From Pseudomonas sp. RIT-PI-S (GTDB taxonomy: Bacteria > Pseudomonadota > Gammaproteobacteria > Pseudomonadales > Pseudomonadaceae), in the NCBI RefSeq assembly GCF_025642975.1, contig NZ_JANZKJ010000009.1:1-64000 (forward strand): a stretch of DNA of 64,000 bases, read 5' to 3'. Under the pieces are notes generated by a model. That model did not search any database, was not told where the DNA came from, and saw only the letters and a list, made by a program, of their open reading frames with translations. Below, piece by piece: positions 44,228 through 53,836 of the stretch (position 1 is its first letter; every line of letters starts with the position of its first letter). Made by a program: the position numbers and the translations under genes.

Positions 44228-46558
44228 ATGCCCGTGATACCTCCAGGCCCGCCCGGTGGCGGCCCGAGCCGCCTGATGCTGGCAATGCTGCTCGCCGCTG
44301 GTGCCACCGGCGCGGCCGCCGATGACACGCCCAACAACTCCGCAAGTGCCACCGACGACCGGCTGCAAACGGTCACCGTGACCACCCGCCGCCGCGAGGA
44401 AAGCGCCCAGCAGGTACCCACGCCGATGTCCGTGGTGAGCGGCCAGGCCCTGGAAACCCAGCGCGTTTACCGCATCCAGGACCTGCAGCAGCTGGTGCCT
44501 AGCGTGAACGTGGCCTACATGCATGCGCGGCAGTCCAGCGTGTCCATTCGGGGCCTGGGCAACAACCCGGCGAGCGACGGCTTGGAAGGCAGCGTGGGGC
44601 TCTATCTCGACAACGTGTACCTGGGCCGCCCTGGCATGGCGGTGTTCGACCTGATGGACATCGAGCAGCTGGAAGTGCTGCGTGGCCCGCAGGGCACGCT
44701 GTTCGGCAAGAACACCACCGCAGGGGTGATCAACATCAGCACCCGCGCACCCAGCTTCACCCCCGAGCGCAGCATTGAGGCCTCGGTGGGCGAGGACGGG
44801 TATTTCCAGACCAAGGGCACGCTCTCCGGCCCCCTGACCGAGACCCTCGCCGGGCGCATTTCGGCCTACCGCAGCCGCAGCGACGGCGACATCAAGAACG
44901 AATACGACGGCCACGACCTCAACGGCGGCGAGCGCCAGGGCGTGCGCGGCCAACTGCTGTATAAGCCCAGCGAAGACTTCAGCCTGCGTTGGATCGCCGA
45001 CTACAACGAAGAGGACTCCTCCGCCGGCACCCGCGTGCTGTTCAACACCGGGCCGACCATCAACGGCGTGAACCAGTACCAAAGCCGCGCGGCCGCGGCT
45101 GGCGCTACCCTGGTGGACGGCTCTGAGCGCAAGGTGAACCTCGACGGCGCCCAGCAGGTGACCGTGTTCCAGGGAGGCACCTCGCTGGAGGCCAACTGGA
45201 AATTGGCCAACGACTTCACCCTCACCGCCGTGAGCGCTTACCGCTGGTGGGATTTCACCCCGCGCAACGACGACGGCCTCAATGTGCCGGCCAGTTACAA
45301 CGCCGGGGTTTCGGTGCAAGACAAACAGTGGTCGCAGGAGATCCGCCTGGCTTCGCCCACCGGTGGCGCCTTCGATTACGTGCTGGGCGCCTATTACTTC
45401 GGCTCAGATCTGGACAACCGTTCCTTCGCCTATTACGGCCCCCAGGCAGACGTGTGGAACGGCACCGCCACAGGCGCCCTGGCCAACGTCAGCAGCCTGG
45501 GCAAGGGGCACATCGAAACGGACAGCTTCGCCCTGTTCGCCCAAGGCACCTGGCACCTCACGCCCCGGCTGGACTTCACCGCCGGCCTGCGTGGCACCTA
45601 TGAAGAGAAAAGCGCCTGGGTCAACCGCGATGCCCCGAGCGGCGGCGCCACGGTCACCGGCGCCGCGGCCGCCGCCCGCAATGGCCGCGCCGGTGCCTAT
45701 GCCTCCGGCGACCTGACCCAGTACACCGCCAGCCCCTCCGGGCTGCTCAACCTTAGCTATCGCTTCACCGACGACCTGCTCGGCTACGCCACGCTGTCCC
45801 ATGGCGAGAAGTCCGGTGGGGTTAGCCTGGCCGTGGGCACCGCGCCGACGGCAGGGGCGAACTCGCTGCTGATCGGCACCGAACGCGCCAACAATGCCGA
45901 GCTGGGCATCAAGAGCACCTTGCTCGAACGCCGCCTGCAACTGAACGCCAACCTGTTCTGGACCCAGGTCGACGGTTACCAGACCAATGCCTACGACAGC
46001 TACAACCGCGTGCAGTACCTGACCAACGCGGGGTCGGTGCGCTCCCGTGGGGTGGAGGTAGACAGCACCTGGGTGCCGCTGCACGGCCTGACCCTGAACC
46101 TCAATGGTTCCTACAACGACGTGCGCTATCTCTCCTACAAGGATGCGCCCTGCGCACCGGAGGTCAGCCTGCGCGCCGGGGCGCCCGCCTCCTGCGACCT
46201 CAGCGGGCACACGGTGGTGGGCGCCTCCAAGTGGATACTCAACGCCAACAGCCACTATCAGTGGCAGCTGGCGAACGGCTTGCAACCCTACGTCACCGCC
46301 AGCTGGGCGTTCCGCTCTCATGCGGTGGGCACCGTCGAGGATTCGGCCTACGCGCAGATCCCGTCCTATGCCGTGAGCAACTTCTCCGTGGGCCTGCGCG
46401 GCGATGCCGGGGAGGGGCAATGGGATGTGTCGCTGTGGCTGAAAAACGCCTTCGACAAGACCTACTACACCACCCTCTGGAGCGCCGGCAACGGCGGCTA
46501 CGAAGGCCTGCTGGGCAGCTCGCGAACCCTGGGCGCCACCGCCCGCTATGACTTCTAA
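44228..46558 (+). CDS. TonB-dependent outer-membrane receptor
   Basis: The 776-residue protein has a signal peptide (helix LMLAMLLAAGATGAAA), a TonB-box-like QTVTVT, a plug domain with VSIRGLGNNPASDG, and a 22-strand barrel ending YDF. LRGPQGTLFGKNTTAGVINI closes the plug. ATG 44228 has AGGAG six bases upstream; an in-frame ATG at 44210 lacks one. Its neighbours are a sulfatase, ABC importer and arylsulfate sulfotransferase, so the substrate is probably a sulfated aromatic or other sulfate ester rather than a siderophore. Energy would come from TonB-ExbBD. Confidence 0.93.
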   Translation: MPVIPPGPPGGGPSRLMLAMLLAAGATGAAADDTPNNSASATDDRLQTVTVTTRRREESAQQVPTPMSVVSGQALETQRVYRIQDLQQLVPSVNVAYMHARQSSVSIRGLGNNPASDGLEGSVGLYLDNVYLGRPGMAVFDLMDIEQLEVLRGPQGTLFGKNTTAGVINISTRAPSFTPERSIEASVGEDGYFQTKGTLSGPLTETLAGRISAYRSRSDGDIKNEYDGHDLNGGERQGVRGQLLYKPSEDFSLRWIADYNEEDSSAGTRVLFNTGPTINGVNQYQSRAAAAGATLVDGSERKVNLDGAQQVTVFQGGTSLEANWKLANDFTLTAVSAYRWWDFTPRNDDGLNVPASYNAGVSVQDKQWSQEIRLASPTGGAFDYVLGAYYFGSDLDNRSFAYYGPQADVWNGTATGALANVSSLGKGHIETDSFALFAQGTWHLTPRLDFTAGLRGTYEEKSAWVNRDAPSGGATVTGAAAAARNGRAGAYASGDLTQYTASPSGLLNLSYRFTDDLLGYATLSHGEKSGGVSLAVGTAPTAGANSLLIGTERANNAELGIKSTLLERRLQLNANLFWTQVDGYQTNAYDSYNRVQYLTNAGSVRSRGVEVDSTWVPLHGLTLNLNGSYNDVRYLSYKDAPCAPEVSLRAGAPASCDLSGHTVVGASKWILNANSHYQWQLANGLQPYVTASWAFRSHAVGTVEDSAYAQIPSYAVSNFSVGLRGDAGEGQWDVSLWLKNAFDKTYYTTLWSAGNGGYEGLLGSSRTLGATARYDF

Positions 46559-46580
46559 CCCCCCACAAGGATGCTTCTCT

Positions 46581-47849
46581 ATGCTCAAGCCCACCCTGTT
46601 GGCCGGCGCATTGCTCGCGCTGGCCACCGGCACGCTCCAGGCCTCGCCCAGCGTGTATCCCACGGGGGTCACCCGCTTCGATGCCAGCAAGGCATACGAC
46701 CAGTTCGTGATCTTCAGTGGGGCCGATAAGGCCACCCACTTGATCGATATCCATGGCCAGGAGGTCCATCGCTGGGCCCAGGCGGGTTTCCCTTCGGCGG
46801 TGATCAACCCCGCGCTGGTGGGTGGCCAGCGTGGCCATGTGTTGCTGCAAACCGCCGACAAGGCCCCGGGCAAGCTGGGCAGCGCCGGCAACGGCCTGGG
46901 CAACCAGCGCGTGGGCGAACTGGACTGGAACGGCAGGGTCGTGTGGCAGTGGGGCGACCAGGCCCCGGGCGGCGCCGCCCAGCAGCACCACGACCTGCGC
47001 CGCCTGCCCAACGGCAACACCTTGGTGTTGGCGAACAAAGTGCACCCATTGCCCGGGTTCAAGGTGCCGGACGTGATCGATGATTTGATCTACGAGGTGA
47101 CCCCGGCCGGCGAGGTGGTGTGGCAGTGGCAAGCCAGCGACCACCTGGGCGAGTTCGGCTTCGACGCACCGCAGCTGGCCCTGGTCAAGGCCACCGACGA
47201 CCCGGACTACCTGCACATCAACAACCTGGGGCCGGTGGGCCCGAACCGCTGGTTCGACGCCGGCGACACCCGCTTCGCCCCAGACAACCTGCTGCTCGAC
47301 TCACGCAATGCCAACTTCATCGCGATCATCGACAAGCACAGCGGCAAGGTGGTGTGGCGCCTGGGCCCGAACCTGCCGCTGCAGCAGCGCGGCACTGCCA
47401 GCACCTTGCCACGGCCCGTGGACCAGTTCGTCGGCCAGCACGACGCACACATCATCCCCAAGGGGTTGCCGGGCGAGGGCCACCTGCTGGTGTTCGACAA
47501 CCAGGGCAGCGCCGGTTACCCCGCCGTTGCGCTTGGGCTGATCAGCGGCTCGCGGGTGCTGGAGATCGACCCGGTCAAGGGTGAGATCGTCTGGCAGTAC
47601 AGCGCCGCCAGCTCTGGCCAGCCGGGCTGGGCTTTCTACAGCTCGTTCATCAGCAGCGCGCGGCGGCTGCCCAACGGCAACACGCTGATTGACGAGGGGA
47701 TGAACGGGCGTTTCTTCCAGGTGACCGCCGATGGCGAGATCGTCTGGGAGTACGTAAGCCCCTACACCGGCCGCGCTCCAGGGAGCGAGGCGGTGAGCAA
47801 CTGGGTATACCGGGCGCTGCCAGTGCCCAAGGCTTGGGTGCCGTTGTAG
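46581..47849 (+). CDS. Arylsulfate sulfotransferase family protein (ASST-like)
   Basis: The 422-residue protein has a signal peptide (MLKPTLLAGALLALATGTLQ) and a six-bladed propeller-like repeat with GELDWNGRVVWQWGDQ, QHHDLRRLPNGNTLV, EVTPAGEVVWQW, QHDAHIIPKG and SARRLPNGNTLIDEG. These HH, HD and PNGNTL patterns are characteristic of arylsulfate sulfotransferases, which move sulfate between phenolic compounds in the periplasm without PAPS. AAGGA is nine bases before ATG 46581. It is 22 bases downstream of the TonB receptor and co-transcribed with it. Confidence 0.88.
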   Translation: MLKPTLLAGALLALATGTLQASPSVYPTGVTRFDASKAYDQFVIFSGADKATHLIDIHGQEVHRWAQAGFPSAVINPALVGGQRGHVLLQTADKAPGKLGSAGNGLGNQRVGELDWNGRVVWQWGDQAPGGAAQQHHDLRRLPNGNTLVLANKVHPLPGFKVPDVIDDLIYEVTPAGEVVWQWQASDHLGEFGFDAPQLALVKATDDPDYLHINNLGPVGPNRWFDAGDTRFAPDNLLLDSRNANFIAIIDKHSGKVVWRLGPNLPLQQRGTASTLPRPVDQFVGQHDAHIIPKGLPGEGHLLVFDNQGSAGYPAVALGLISGSRVLEIDPVKGEIVWQYSAASSGQPGWAFYSSFISSARRLPNGNTLIDEGMNGRFFQVTADGEIVWEYVSPYTGRAPGSEAVSNWVYRALPVPKAWVPL

Positions 47850-47924
47850 AGCCAGGTTCGCGGGCTGTGCTCGCTCCTGCACGTGCTGGGTCATGGGCGC
47901 CGGCGCAAGCCTGCGAACCGCCGC

Positions 47925-48530
47925 CTACCGGTGAAGGCCAGCCTGCAATGTTTTCAGGGCCGCTTCGGCACGTTGGGCGAGGGCGGTTCGTGCCGCTTCG
48001 AAGGTCGCAGAGGCGGCCGGGTCGCTCAGCAGCGGCAAATCCTCGGCCACGTTGAGCAGCAGCGCCTGCACGCTGGCATGGATCAGCTGCCCGCCGGCCA
48101 GCACGTCGCAACGCAGCCCCGCATCGGTCACGGGCAGGGCGGCCACCGCCAGCTCCAGCGCCTGTTGTGCGTCCTCGGCGGCGCGGCGAGCGCCCTCGGT
48201 CATGCGGGCAACGTCGTGTTGGCGCAGGGCGTCGTCGGGCTCGGTGTGGGGCAGGTCCTTTATAAAGCGGCCGAAGGCGCGCATGTCGCGGTCGGCATGG
48301 GCGGCCAGCACCGGCAGTAGTTCTTGTGCCTCGGTCAGTAGCCGCGCTCGTTCGGGGCTGGGCTGGCGCGCCTGGCTCTTGCCCAGGGCCATGCTCACCA
48401 GGGCCAGCCCAAGGTCACCACATACCGCAGCGGTGGCGCCGCAGCTCGGCACCGGCTCGAGGCCGGCAAGGGCGTCGCGAAACCTTGCCAGGGGCCAGGC
48501 CCAGACGCTGGAATCAGGTGCTTCGGCCAT
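47925..48530 (-). CDS. Cyclodeaminase/cyclohydrolase family protein (FTCD_C-like)
   Basis: The 201-residue all-helical protein has [20 protein letters not shown] near the N-terminus and DMRAFGRFI, the patterns of the formiminotransferase-cyclodeaminase C-domain family. Such proteins act on folate C1 derivatives, but distant members have unknown roles. ATG 48530 was selected; the frame continues upstream without family similarity. It converges with the ASST gene and is divergent from the AlgE porin. Confidence 0.8.
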   Translation of the reverse strand: MAEAPDSSVWAWPLARFRDALAGLEPVPSCGATAAVCGDLGLALVSMALGKSQARQPSPERARLLTEAQELLPVLAAHADRDMRAFGRFIKDLPHTEPDDALRQHDVARMTEGARRAAEDAQQALELAVAALPVTDAGLRCDVLAGGQLIHASVQALLLNVAEDLPLLSDPAASATFEAARTALAQRAEAALKTLQAGLHR

Positions 48531-48731
48531 CAGGGGATGCTCGCGGCGGCTTATAGGCTCATTGGAGTGGGCAGGGAGGAGAAATATCCCCGGCATGTGG
48601 CGCCTATTTGCCCTGGATCAGGCTGGCGGGGTATCCACTGCGCTGGCCGAACGCTATTATCGCCGCCGCGCTCGCCTCAGGTATCCAGCCTGGCGACACC
48701 TCATTACAAGCCTGAAGCAAAAGGATCGAAG

Positions 48732-50213
48732 ATGAAGCAGTGGGTCACGGCCGGGATCGGCCTTGGATGTTCCCTGGCCTGGATGCTGCCCGCCATGGCA
48801 GCGCAGCCCGATGGCACCCAGTTCGGCCTGGAGATCAAGGCCACCGCGCAATCGGAAGGTGATCGCGACCTGGGCACCGCTGCCCACGGCGACGTCAACG
48901 GGCTGGGCCTGGACCTGCGCCCCTGGGCTTACTTCCAGCGCGGCGCCTGGAGCGCCTACGCGATGGGGCAGGCCGTGACCGCCACGGACATCATCGAAAC
49001 CGACACCCTGCAGCAGAACACCAGCGAAGACGCCCAGAGCAGCAGCAATGACCGCGAGCCGAAGAAGAGCTACCTGGCCATGCGTGAGTTCTGGGTGGGC
49101 TATCGCGGCCTGACCCCTTACCCGGGCGAGCAGCTCAAGTTCGGCCGCCAGCGCCTGCGTAACGACGACGGCCAGTGGCGCGACACCAATATCGAGGCGC
49201 TGGCCTGGACCTTCGACACCACCCTGCTCAAGGCCAACCTGGGCACCGCTCAGCGTTTCAGCGACTACCGCACCGACCTCAGCGAGCTGGCGCCGGCCGA
49301 CAAGGACCGCCTGCACCTGTTCGGCGACGCCGCCTGGCAATGGCAGCCGGGGCAGTGGATCGGCCTGCGCGCCCACCACACCCGCGACAACGGCAGCCTG
49401 GACTACGCTCGGCAAGGCCAGGGCCGGGACCCCTTGGCCAAGACCGAGAACGGCGACCTGACCTGGTTCGGTGTCGAGGCCAGCAGCGACGCCTACAACA
49501 CGCGCAGCAATACCAACACCCTTAATTACTGGGCCAGCCTCACCGGCCTGAAGGGTAACCGTGACCGGGTGAACAGCCTGGACAGCAACGGCAACCTGCC
49601 CAGCGAAGCCAGCAGCCACGACCACGTCAGCGGTTGGGCCACCGACCTGGGCCTGCGCCTGCGCCTGGACCCTTCCTGGCAAGTGGGCGCCGCCTATGCC
49701 CGGGCTTCCGGCGACTACGAGCAGAATGGCCTGGAGAGCAACCGCTCCACCTTTACTGGTATCAACTCCCGCGTGCACCGCTTCGGCGAAGCGTTCCGTG
49801 GCGACATGACCAACCTGCAGAGCGCGAGCCTGTTCGGTTCCTGGAACCTGCGCGAGGACTACGACGCCAGCCTGATCTATCACCGCTTCTGGCGCGTGGA
49901 CGGCGACAAAGGCATCACCAGCCGTGGCGTGGCCGCCTACGACAACACCTACGACGATGTGACCGACGAGTTGGTATCGAGCAGCAGCCTGCCGCTGCGC
50001 GACGGCGAGAAAGACCTCGGCCAGGAAGTCGACCTTGTGGTGACCCGCTACTTCAAGCAGGGCCTGCTGCCAGCCTCGCTGAGCCAGTCCATCGACGAGC
50101 CTTCGGCGCTGGTACGCTTGCGCGGCGGCGTGTTCAAGCCGGGCGATGCCTACGGCAGCCAGGTGGACAGCTACATGCACCGGGCGTTCGTGGACGTGAT
50201 CTGGCGCTATTGA
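48732..50213 (+). CDS. algE: Alginate export outer-membrane porin AlgE (orphan copy)
   Basis: The 493-residue protein has a signal peptide ([20 protein letters not shown], cleaved near AMAA) and matches the P. aeruginosa AlgE pattern closely: [83 protein letters not shown] and [11 protein letters not shown]. AlgE forms an 18-strand beta-barrel with an Arg-rich pore for alginate secretion. In the standard algD operon it sits among alg genes; here it is alone, next to an epimerase-like secreted protein. It may be a paralogue for another anionic polymer. Confidence 0.92.
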   Translation: MKQWVTAGIGLGCSLAWMLPAMAAQPDGTQFGLEIKATAQSEGDRDLGTAAHGDVNGLGLDLRPWAYFQRGAWSAYAMGQAVTATDIIETDTLQQNTSEDAQSSSNDREPKKSYLAMREFWVGYRGLTPYPGEQLKFGRQRLRNDDGQWRDTNIEALAWTFDTTLLKANLGTAQRFSDYRTDLSELAPADKDRLHLFGDAAWQWQPGQWIGLRAHHTRDNGSLDYARQGQGRDPLAKTENGDLTWFGVEASSDAYNTRSNTNTLNYWASLTGLKGNRDRVNSLDSNGNLPSEASSHDHVSGWATDLGLRLRLDPSWQVGAAYARASGDYEQNGLESNRSTFTGINSRVHRFGEAFRGDMTNLQSASLFGSWNLREDYDASLIYHRFWRVDGDKGITSRGVAAYDNTYDDVTDELVSSSSLPLRDGEKDLGQEVDLVVTRYFKQGLLPASLSQSIDEPSALVRLRGGVFKPGDAYGSQVDSYMHRAFVDVIWRY

Positions 50214-50367
50214 TGCAGGCGTGGGGGGCCGACCATCCGGCGAAACCCGCGAACCCGCGAACCCGTGGCGCCCGGGTTCGCCGGTTGGCGCCAGCCCCCA
50301 CTATTCATGTAGGCGTGGGCCGGCCATCCGGCAAAACCCGCGACCCCATGACGCCTAGGCCGCAGGC
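50214..50367. repeat. Short direct repeats downstream of the porin gene
   Basis: A unit of about 35 bases near 50218-50252 reappears at about 50310-50345 with few changes (CCATCCGGC.AAACCCGCGA core). The pair fills the gap between the convergent porin and epimerase-like genes. Confidence 0.6.
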
Positions 50368-53046
50368 TTAGGCGTTCGCTACCCCCAGCAATGTCAACTC
50401 ATGGGCCGCATCGGCGAAGACGAACTGGTCGACGCCCAGGTCCTGGGTGTGGTCGCCGCTCAAGGCGATCTCGAAGCGGTGGCCGTTGGAGTCCACGCGG
50501 AAGTCCTTGACGTAGGTGCGGTCCGCGGCAGCGCTGTAGCTGACCTTAAGGGTGCCGTTCAGCCCGTTGCCAAGGCCGCTGTAACCCAGGGCGGACACGT
50601 CGATCTTGTCCAGCTCGGCGCTGAAGTCCGTGATCAGGTCGCTGGCGCCGCGCAGGCTGTCGACGCGGTGGCTGAAGCTGAAGGTGTCCGCGCCGGAGCC
50701 GCCCGTCAGCTTGTCCACGCCAGCGCCCCCATCGAGCTGGTCTGCCCCGGAACCGCCCATGAGCACGTCGTTGCCGCTGCCACCGTACAGCCAATCGTCA
50801 CCGCTGCCGGCATCCAAGGTGTCGGCGCCGGCATCCCCATAGAGGGTGTCCATCCCCGCGGCGCCGATCAAGGTGTCGTTGCCGCCAAGGCCATGTATCA
50901 GGTCGTTGCTGAAGTACCCGGTGATCGTATCGTCGCCCGAGGTGGGCTGGTCGATGTAGTAGTCGTCATAGCTGGCGGGCTGTTCATTGAAGTTGGTGGG
51001 AACCGGGTCACCGAAGCGAATGGCCGAGTTGTTGATGTAGTTCGCATGCTCCAGCACCAGCTTGAAGTGGTTACCGTTGGCGTCGGCGTCCAGCGATTCC
51101 AGGATGAGCGTGTTATCGGCCCCTCGGGTGTTAAGCAGGGTGCCGTTATGGCCATCCCCTAGCGCGGTAAACCCCAGCCCTGAGAGGTCGAGCCGGTCTG
51201 TGGCGTAGTTGAAATCGGTGATGGTGTCGCTATTGTCCACGCCGCTTGCCGCATTGGCATAACTGTCGCCCCGTGAGGCGAAGACGAAGGTATCCGCGCC
51301 AGCCCCGCCGGTCAGGCGGTCAGCGCCGGCGCCGCCGATCAGGTAGTCGTTGCCCGCGCCGGCGTCCAGCGTGTCGTTACCGGCTTGGCCGGCCAGGGTT
51401 TCACCCGTGCTGCCGCCGGTCAGGGTATCCGCGGCGGCAGTGCCCTGCAGCAGCGCCTCGAAATTGCTGGCCTGAAGGTGGCCGAGGTAGTTGCCGGCCA
51501 AGGCCAACTGGAAGAACTGGCCGCTGTCGGTGGGGTCCAGGCTGCGCAGGTAGGTACGGTCCAGGCTGGCGTTGTAACTGATGAGCAGCGTGCCGTTATG
51601 GCCGTCGCCCAAACCGCTGTAACCGAGGCTGGCGAGATCGAGCCTGTCTTCATTGGCGTTGAAGTCGGTGATCAGGTCGGCGCTGCCGCGCACGCTGTCA
51701 TTCACACCCGTGAAGCGGAAGGTGTCGGCCCCGGCACCGCCCGTCAACCGATCACTGCCGGTACCGCCATAGAGCAGGTCGCTGTAAGCGCCGCCTGTCA
51801 GGCGGTCATTGCCCCCGCCGCCGTACAGCAAGGTGCTGGCCACGTTGCTGCCTGTCAGTGTGTTGCTGCCCGAAGTGCCCGCCATCACCAGGCCCGCATG
51901 GTTGCCGAAGGCGCTGCTGTCGGTGCCATAGAACACCGTGGCGGCGTCGCTCAAGCCGCTGAAGTAGTTGTCGAAGGCGGTATTGAACCCCACGAGTGTT
52001 TCATTGCTCTCGGCAACCCCGTACACCGCGGTGGCGCTACCGCTGATGATGTTGTTGTAGATCACGTTACCGGTGGCGCTATCGACGGCCGTTACATCAC
52101 CGTCATCCGAGCCTTTGATGACGACTTCGGCATTGCCATGGGTGCGCGCATCGTTATAGAGGGTGTTGCCGGCGATGGTGTTGGCACCGGCGCCGATCAG
52201 CCCGATGGCCGCGCCGCCGTTATCGTGCACGGTCACGCCGCTGACCCGGCTGAAGTCGGTGAGCTTGAGTAGCACGCCTTCCTCGCCATTGCCGGACACT
52301 TCACCGCCGGTGATCTGCACCCGCTCATTGGGGCCTTCGCCCAGCTGGCCCTGCACCAGGATGCCGTTGCCGTGGTTGTTCGAGGCGTCGTTGTCCGCCA
52401 GGGTGGTGCGGTAGTTGTCCAGCAAGAGGGTGAAGCCGTTGCGGCCGTTGCCTTCGCTGTTGTTGTCCTGGAAGCCGCCGGTGTCCACGTAGCCGTTGGC
52501 GTCTCCCACCAGGTGCGCGAAGAAGCCGTCCAAGCCGTTTCCGGTGGCCACGCTGTCGCTGACGGTCAGGCCAAAGGTGCCTTGCTGAGCGTTGAGGCCA
52601 TTGCCGCTGCAATTGACCAGCGCCACGCCGGTGACGCTTACCCCTGTATCGGTGCCGCTGCCCCAAGGGCCCGTGCCCGTGGTGAAACCGTCCACCCGCC
52701 CGCTGGTGTGAGCGCTGTTGCCATCGATGGTCAGGTCATGGATACCCACGTTGCTCGCGCCGTCCAAGGTTTGCACGATCCCGGTGATGGCTTCTGCCCA
52801 GCCGTCGGCAAGCTTCACCGAGGTAGCGCCGGCTCCAGCGCCGCTCAAGCTGACGCCGCTGGGCAAGGCCAGGCAGATATCGTAGTCGATCTCATCGTTG
52901 CCGCTGACGATGTAGGTCCCTTCAGGCAGGTAAACCGTGCCACCGGTCTGTGCCGCCGCATCTATCGCTGCTTGGATCGCCTGGGTGTCATCGGTGACGC
53001 CGTCACCGACCGCGCCATAGTCGCGGGCGTTATAGGTCGTGCTCAT
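50368..53046 (-). CDS. AlgE-type epimerase-like secreted protein: parallel beta-helix A-module plus three RTX R-modules
   Basis: The 892-residue protein matches Azotobacter AlgE mannuronan C-5-epimerases in layout. An A-module (1-about 388) starts YNARDYGAVGDGVTDDTQAI and includes AAIDAAAQTGGTVYLP, LTIDGN, GNGLDGF and GRNGF. Three RTX R-modules follow (about 390-880), with GGAGADTFRF and DRLDLASLGYSGLGDG blocks. The catalytic YGxDPHE stretch (149-155) reads NGLNAQQ here, so Tyr149, Asp152 and His154 are replaced; the Arg equivalent to Arg195 remains (Arg202). It is likely exported by type I secretion; there is no signal peptide. AAGGAGG precedes ATG 53046. It may bind rather than epimerise alginate. 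Confidence 0.85.
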   Translation of the reverse strand: MSTTYNARDYGAVGDGVTDDTQAIQAAIDAAAQTGGTVYLPEGTYIVSGNDEIDYDICLALPSGVSLSGAGAGATSVKLADGWAEAITGIVQTLDGASNVGIHDLTIDGNSAHTSGRVDGFTTGTGPWGSGTDTGVSVTGVALVNCSGNGLNAQQGTFGLTVSDSVATGNGLDGFFAHLVGDANGYVDTGGFQDNNSEGNGRNGFTLLLDNYRTTLADNDASNNHGNGILVQGQLGEGPNERVQITGGEVSGNGEEGVLLKLTDFSRVSGVTVHDNGGAAIGLIGAGANTIAGNTLYNDARTHGNAEVVIKGSDDGDVTAVDSATGNVIYNNIISGSATAVYGVAESNETLVGFNTAFDNYFSGLSDAATVFYGTDSSAFGNHAGLVMAGTSGSNTLTGSNVASTLLYGGGGNDRLTGGAYSDLLYGGTGSDRLTGGAGADTFRFTGVNDSVRGSADLITDFNANEDRLDLASLGYSGLGDGHNGTLLISYNASLDRTYLRSLDPTDSGQFFQLALAGNYLGHLQASNFEALLQGTAAADTLTGGSTGETLAGQAGNDTLDAGAGNDYLIGGAGADRLTGGAGADTFVFASRGDSYANAASGVDNSDTITDFNYATDRLDLSGLGFTALGDGHNGTLLNTRGADNTLILESLDADANGNHFKLVLEHANYINNSAIRFGDPVPTNFNEQPASYDDYYIDQPTSGDDTITGYFSNDLIHGLGGNDTLIGAAGMDTLYGDAGADTLDAGSGDDWLYGGSGNDVLMGGSGADQLDGGAGVDKLTGGSGADTFSFSHRVDSLRGASDLITDFSAELDKIDVSALGYSGLGNGLNGTLKVSYSAAADRTYVKDFRVDSNGHRFEIALSGDHTQDLGVDQFVFADAAHELTLLGVANA

Positions 53047-53453
53047 AAGTCCTCCTTGGGGCAGCCGTCCTCGCATCAGGCGGCTTCGCTTGTGTATGAA
53101 AGTCGATACAAAGGTAGACGAGCTGTGGCCGATCACCAGCGCCGGTGAGCGGGCAAGCGAGCCGGCGCTAAAGGGCCGCGCACCGCTGCCGGTCTGTCCG
53201 TGGGCATCGGCGCAGTGCCGGGCGGCAGCGCAGTGGGAGGGCCACTGATAGGCGGGCTAGGGCCGGAGAATGGTTGGGGGGCGGCGGCTACGGTGCAACG
53301 AGCTGCCTGCGTTGCGAGCTCGATACCGCCCGCGCTGGCACCGCTTGCCGCCGGAGTGTGCCAGCTCAGCCTTCCAGGGGTGGTGGCTGGCGGGCAGCCG
53401 GGCAAAGCATGGCCCGCTCCGCCTGTTGGTCAGCGTGTGGATGCGGCGGGAGG
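53047..53453. other. 407-base region upstream of the epimerase-like gene
   Basis: Open frames here are short and show no homology. It must hold the minus-strand promoter of the epimerase-like gene; I cannot place a clear -10/-35 or AlgU box. Confidence 0.5.
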
Positions 53454-53729
53454 CTAGTCCGCGGCCGCGACGTTGGCGTGATGTTTACTGGCGGCGTCAT
53501 TGTTCTTGACTGCGTCGGCAGTGGCCATCACGTGCTTGCTCTTGTATTCGCAAACGTAGGTACGGGTGGGGTCAGGGTGATACAAGGTGATGTTGTGCCT
53601 TGCTTCTTCGCATTCGCGCATCTGCTCTTCCCGGCCAGAGGCTGCGTTGGGTTTGTAAACGATGTCCCGAGCCTCGCAATGGCCTGGTGAGGTGCAGAGG
53701 GTGACGTACATCAGTGCGGCGACAGGCAT
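53454..53729 (-). CDS. Small hypothetical protein, Cys-containing
   Basis: The 91-residue protein starts MPVAALMYVTLCTSPGHCEA and contains REEQMRECEEARHNIT and TRTYVCEYKSK. Four cysteines and a weakly hydrophobic start are visible but no clear signal peptide. AAGGAA lies six to eight bases before the ATG. It is upstream of the epimerase-like gene on the same strand, 407 bases away. Function is unknown. Confidence 0.55.
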   Translation of the reverse strand: MPVAALMYVTLCTSPGHCEARDIVYKPNAASGREEQMRECEEARHNITLYHPDPTRTYVCEYKSKHVMATADAVKNNDAASKHHANVAAAD

Positions 53730-53836
53730 GGTGATTCCTTCCGGGGCGGCTGTCCGCAGCCACAGGACCTTGTGATAAAGGGGGTTGCTTGAATGGCAGG
53801 CGATTGCTCGTTGGGCACGTCTGGGAGCGGTGCGGT

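Noticed and set aside
45404..47062. 552-residue minus-strand frame across the TonB receptor and sulfotransferase genes
   Set aside because: Antisense shadow spanning two clearly coding plus-strand genes.
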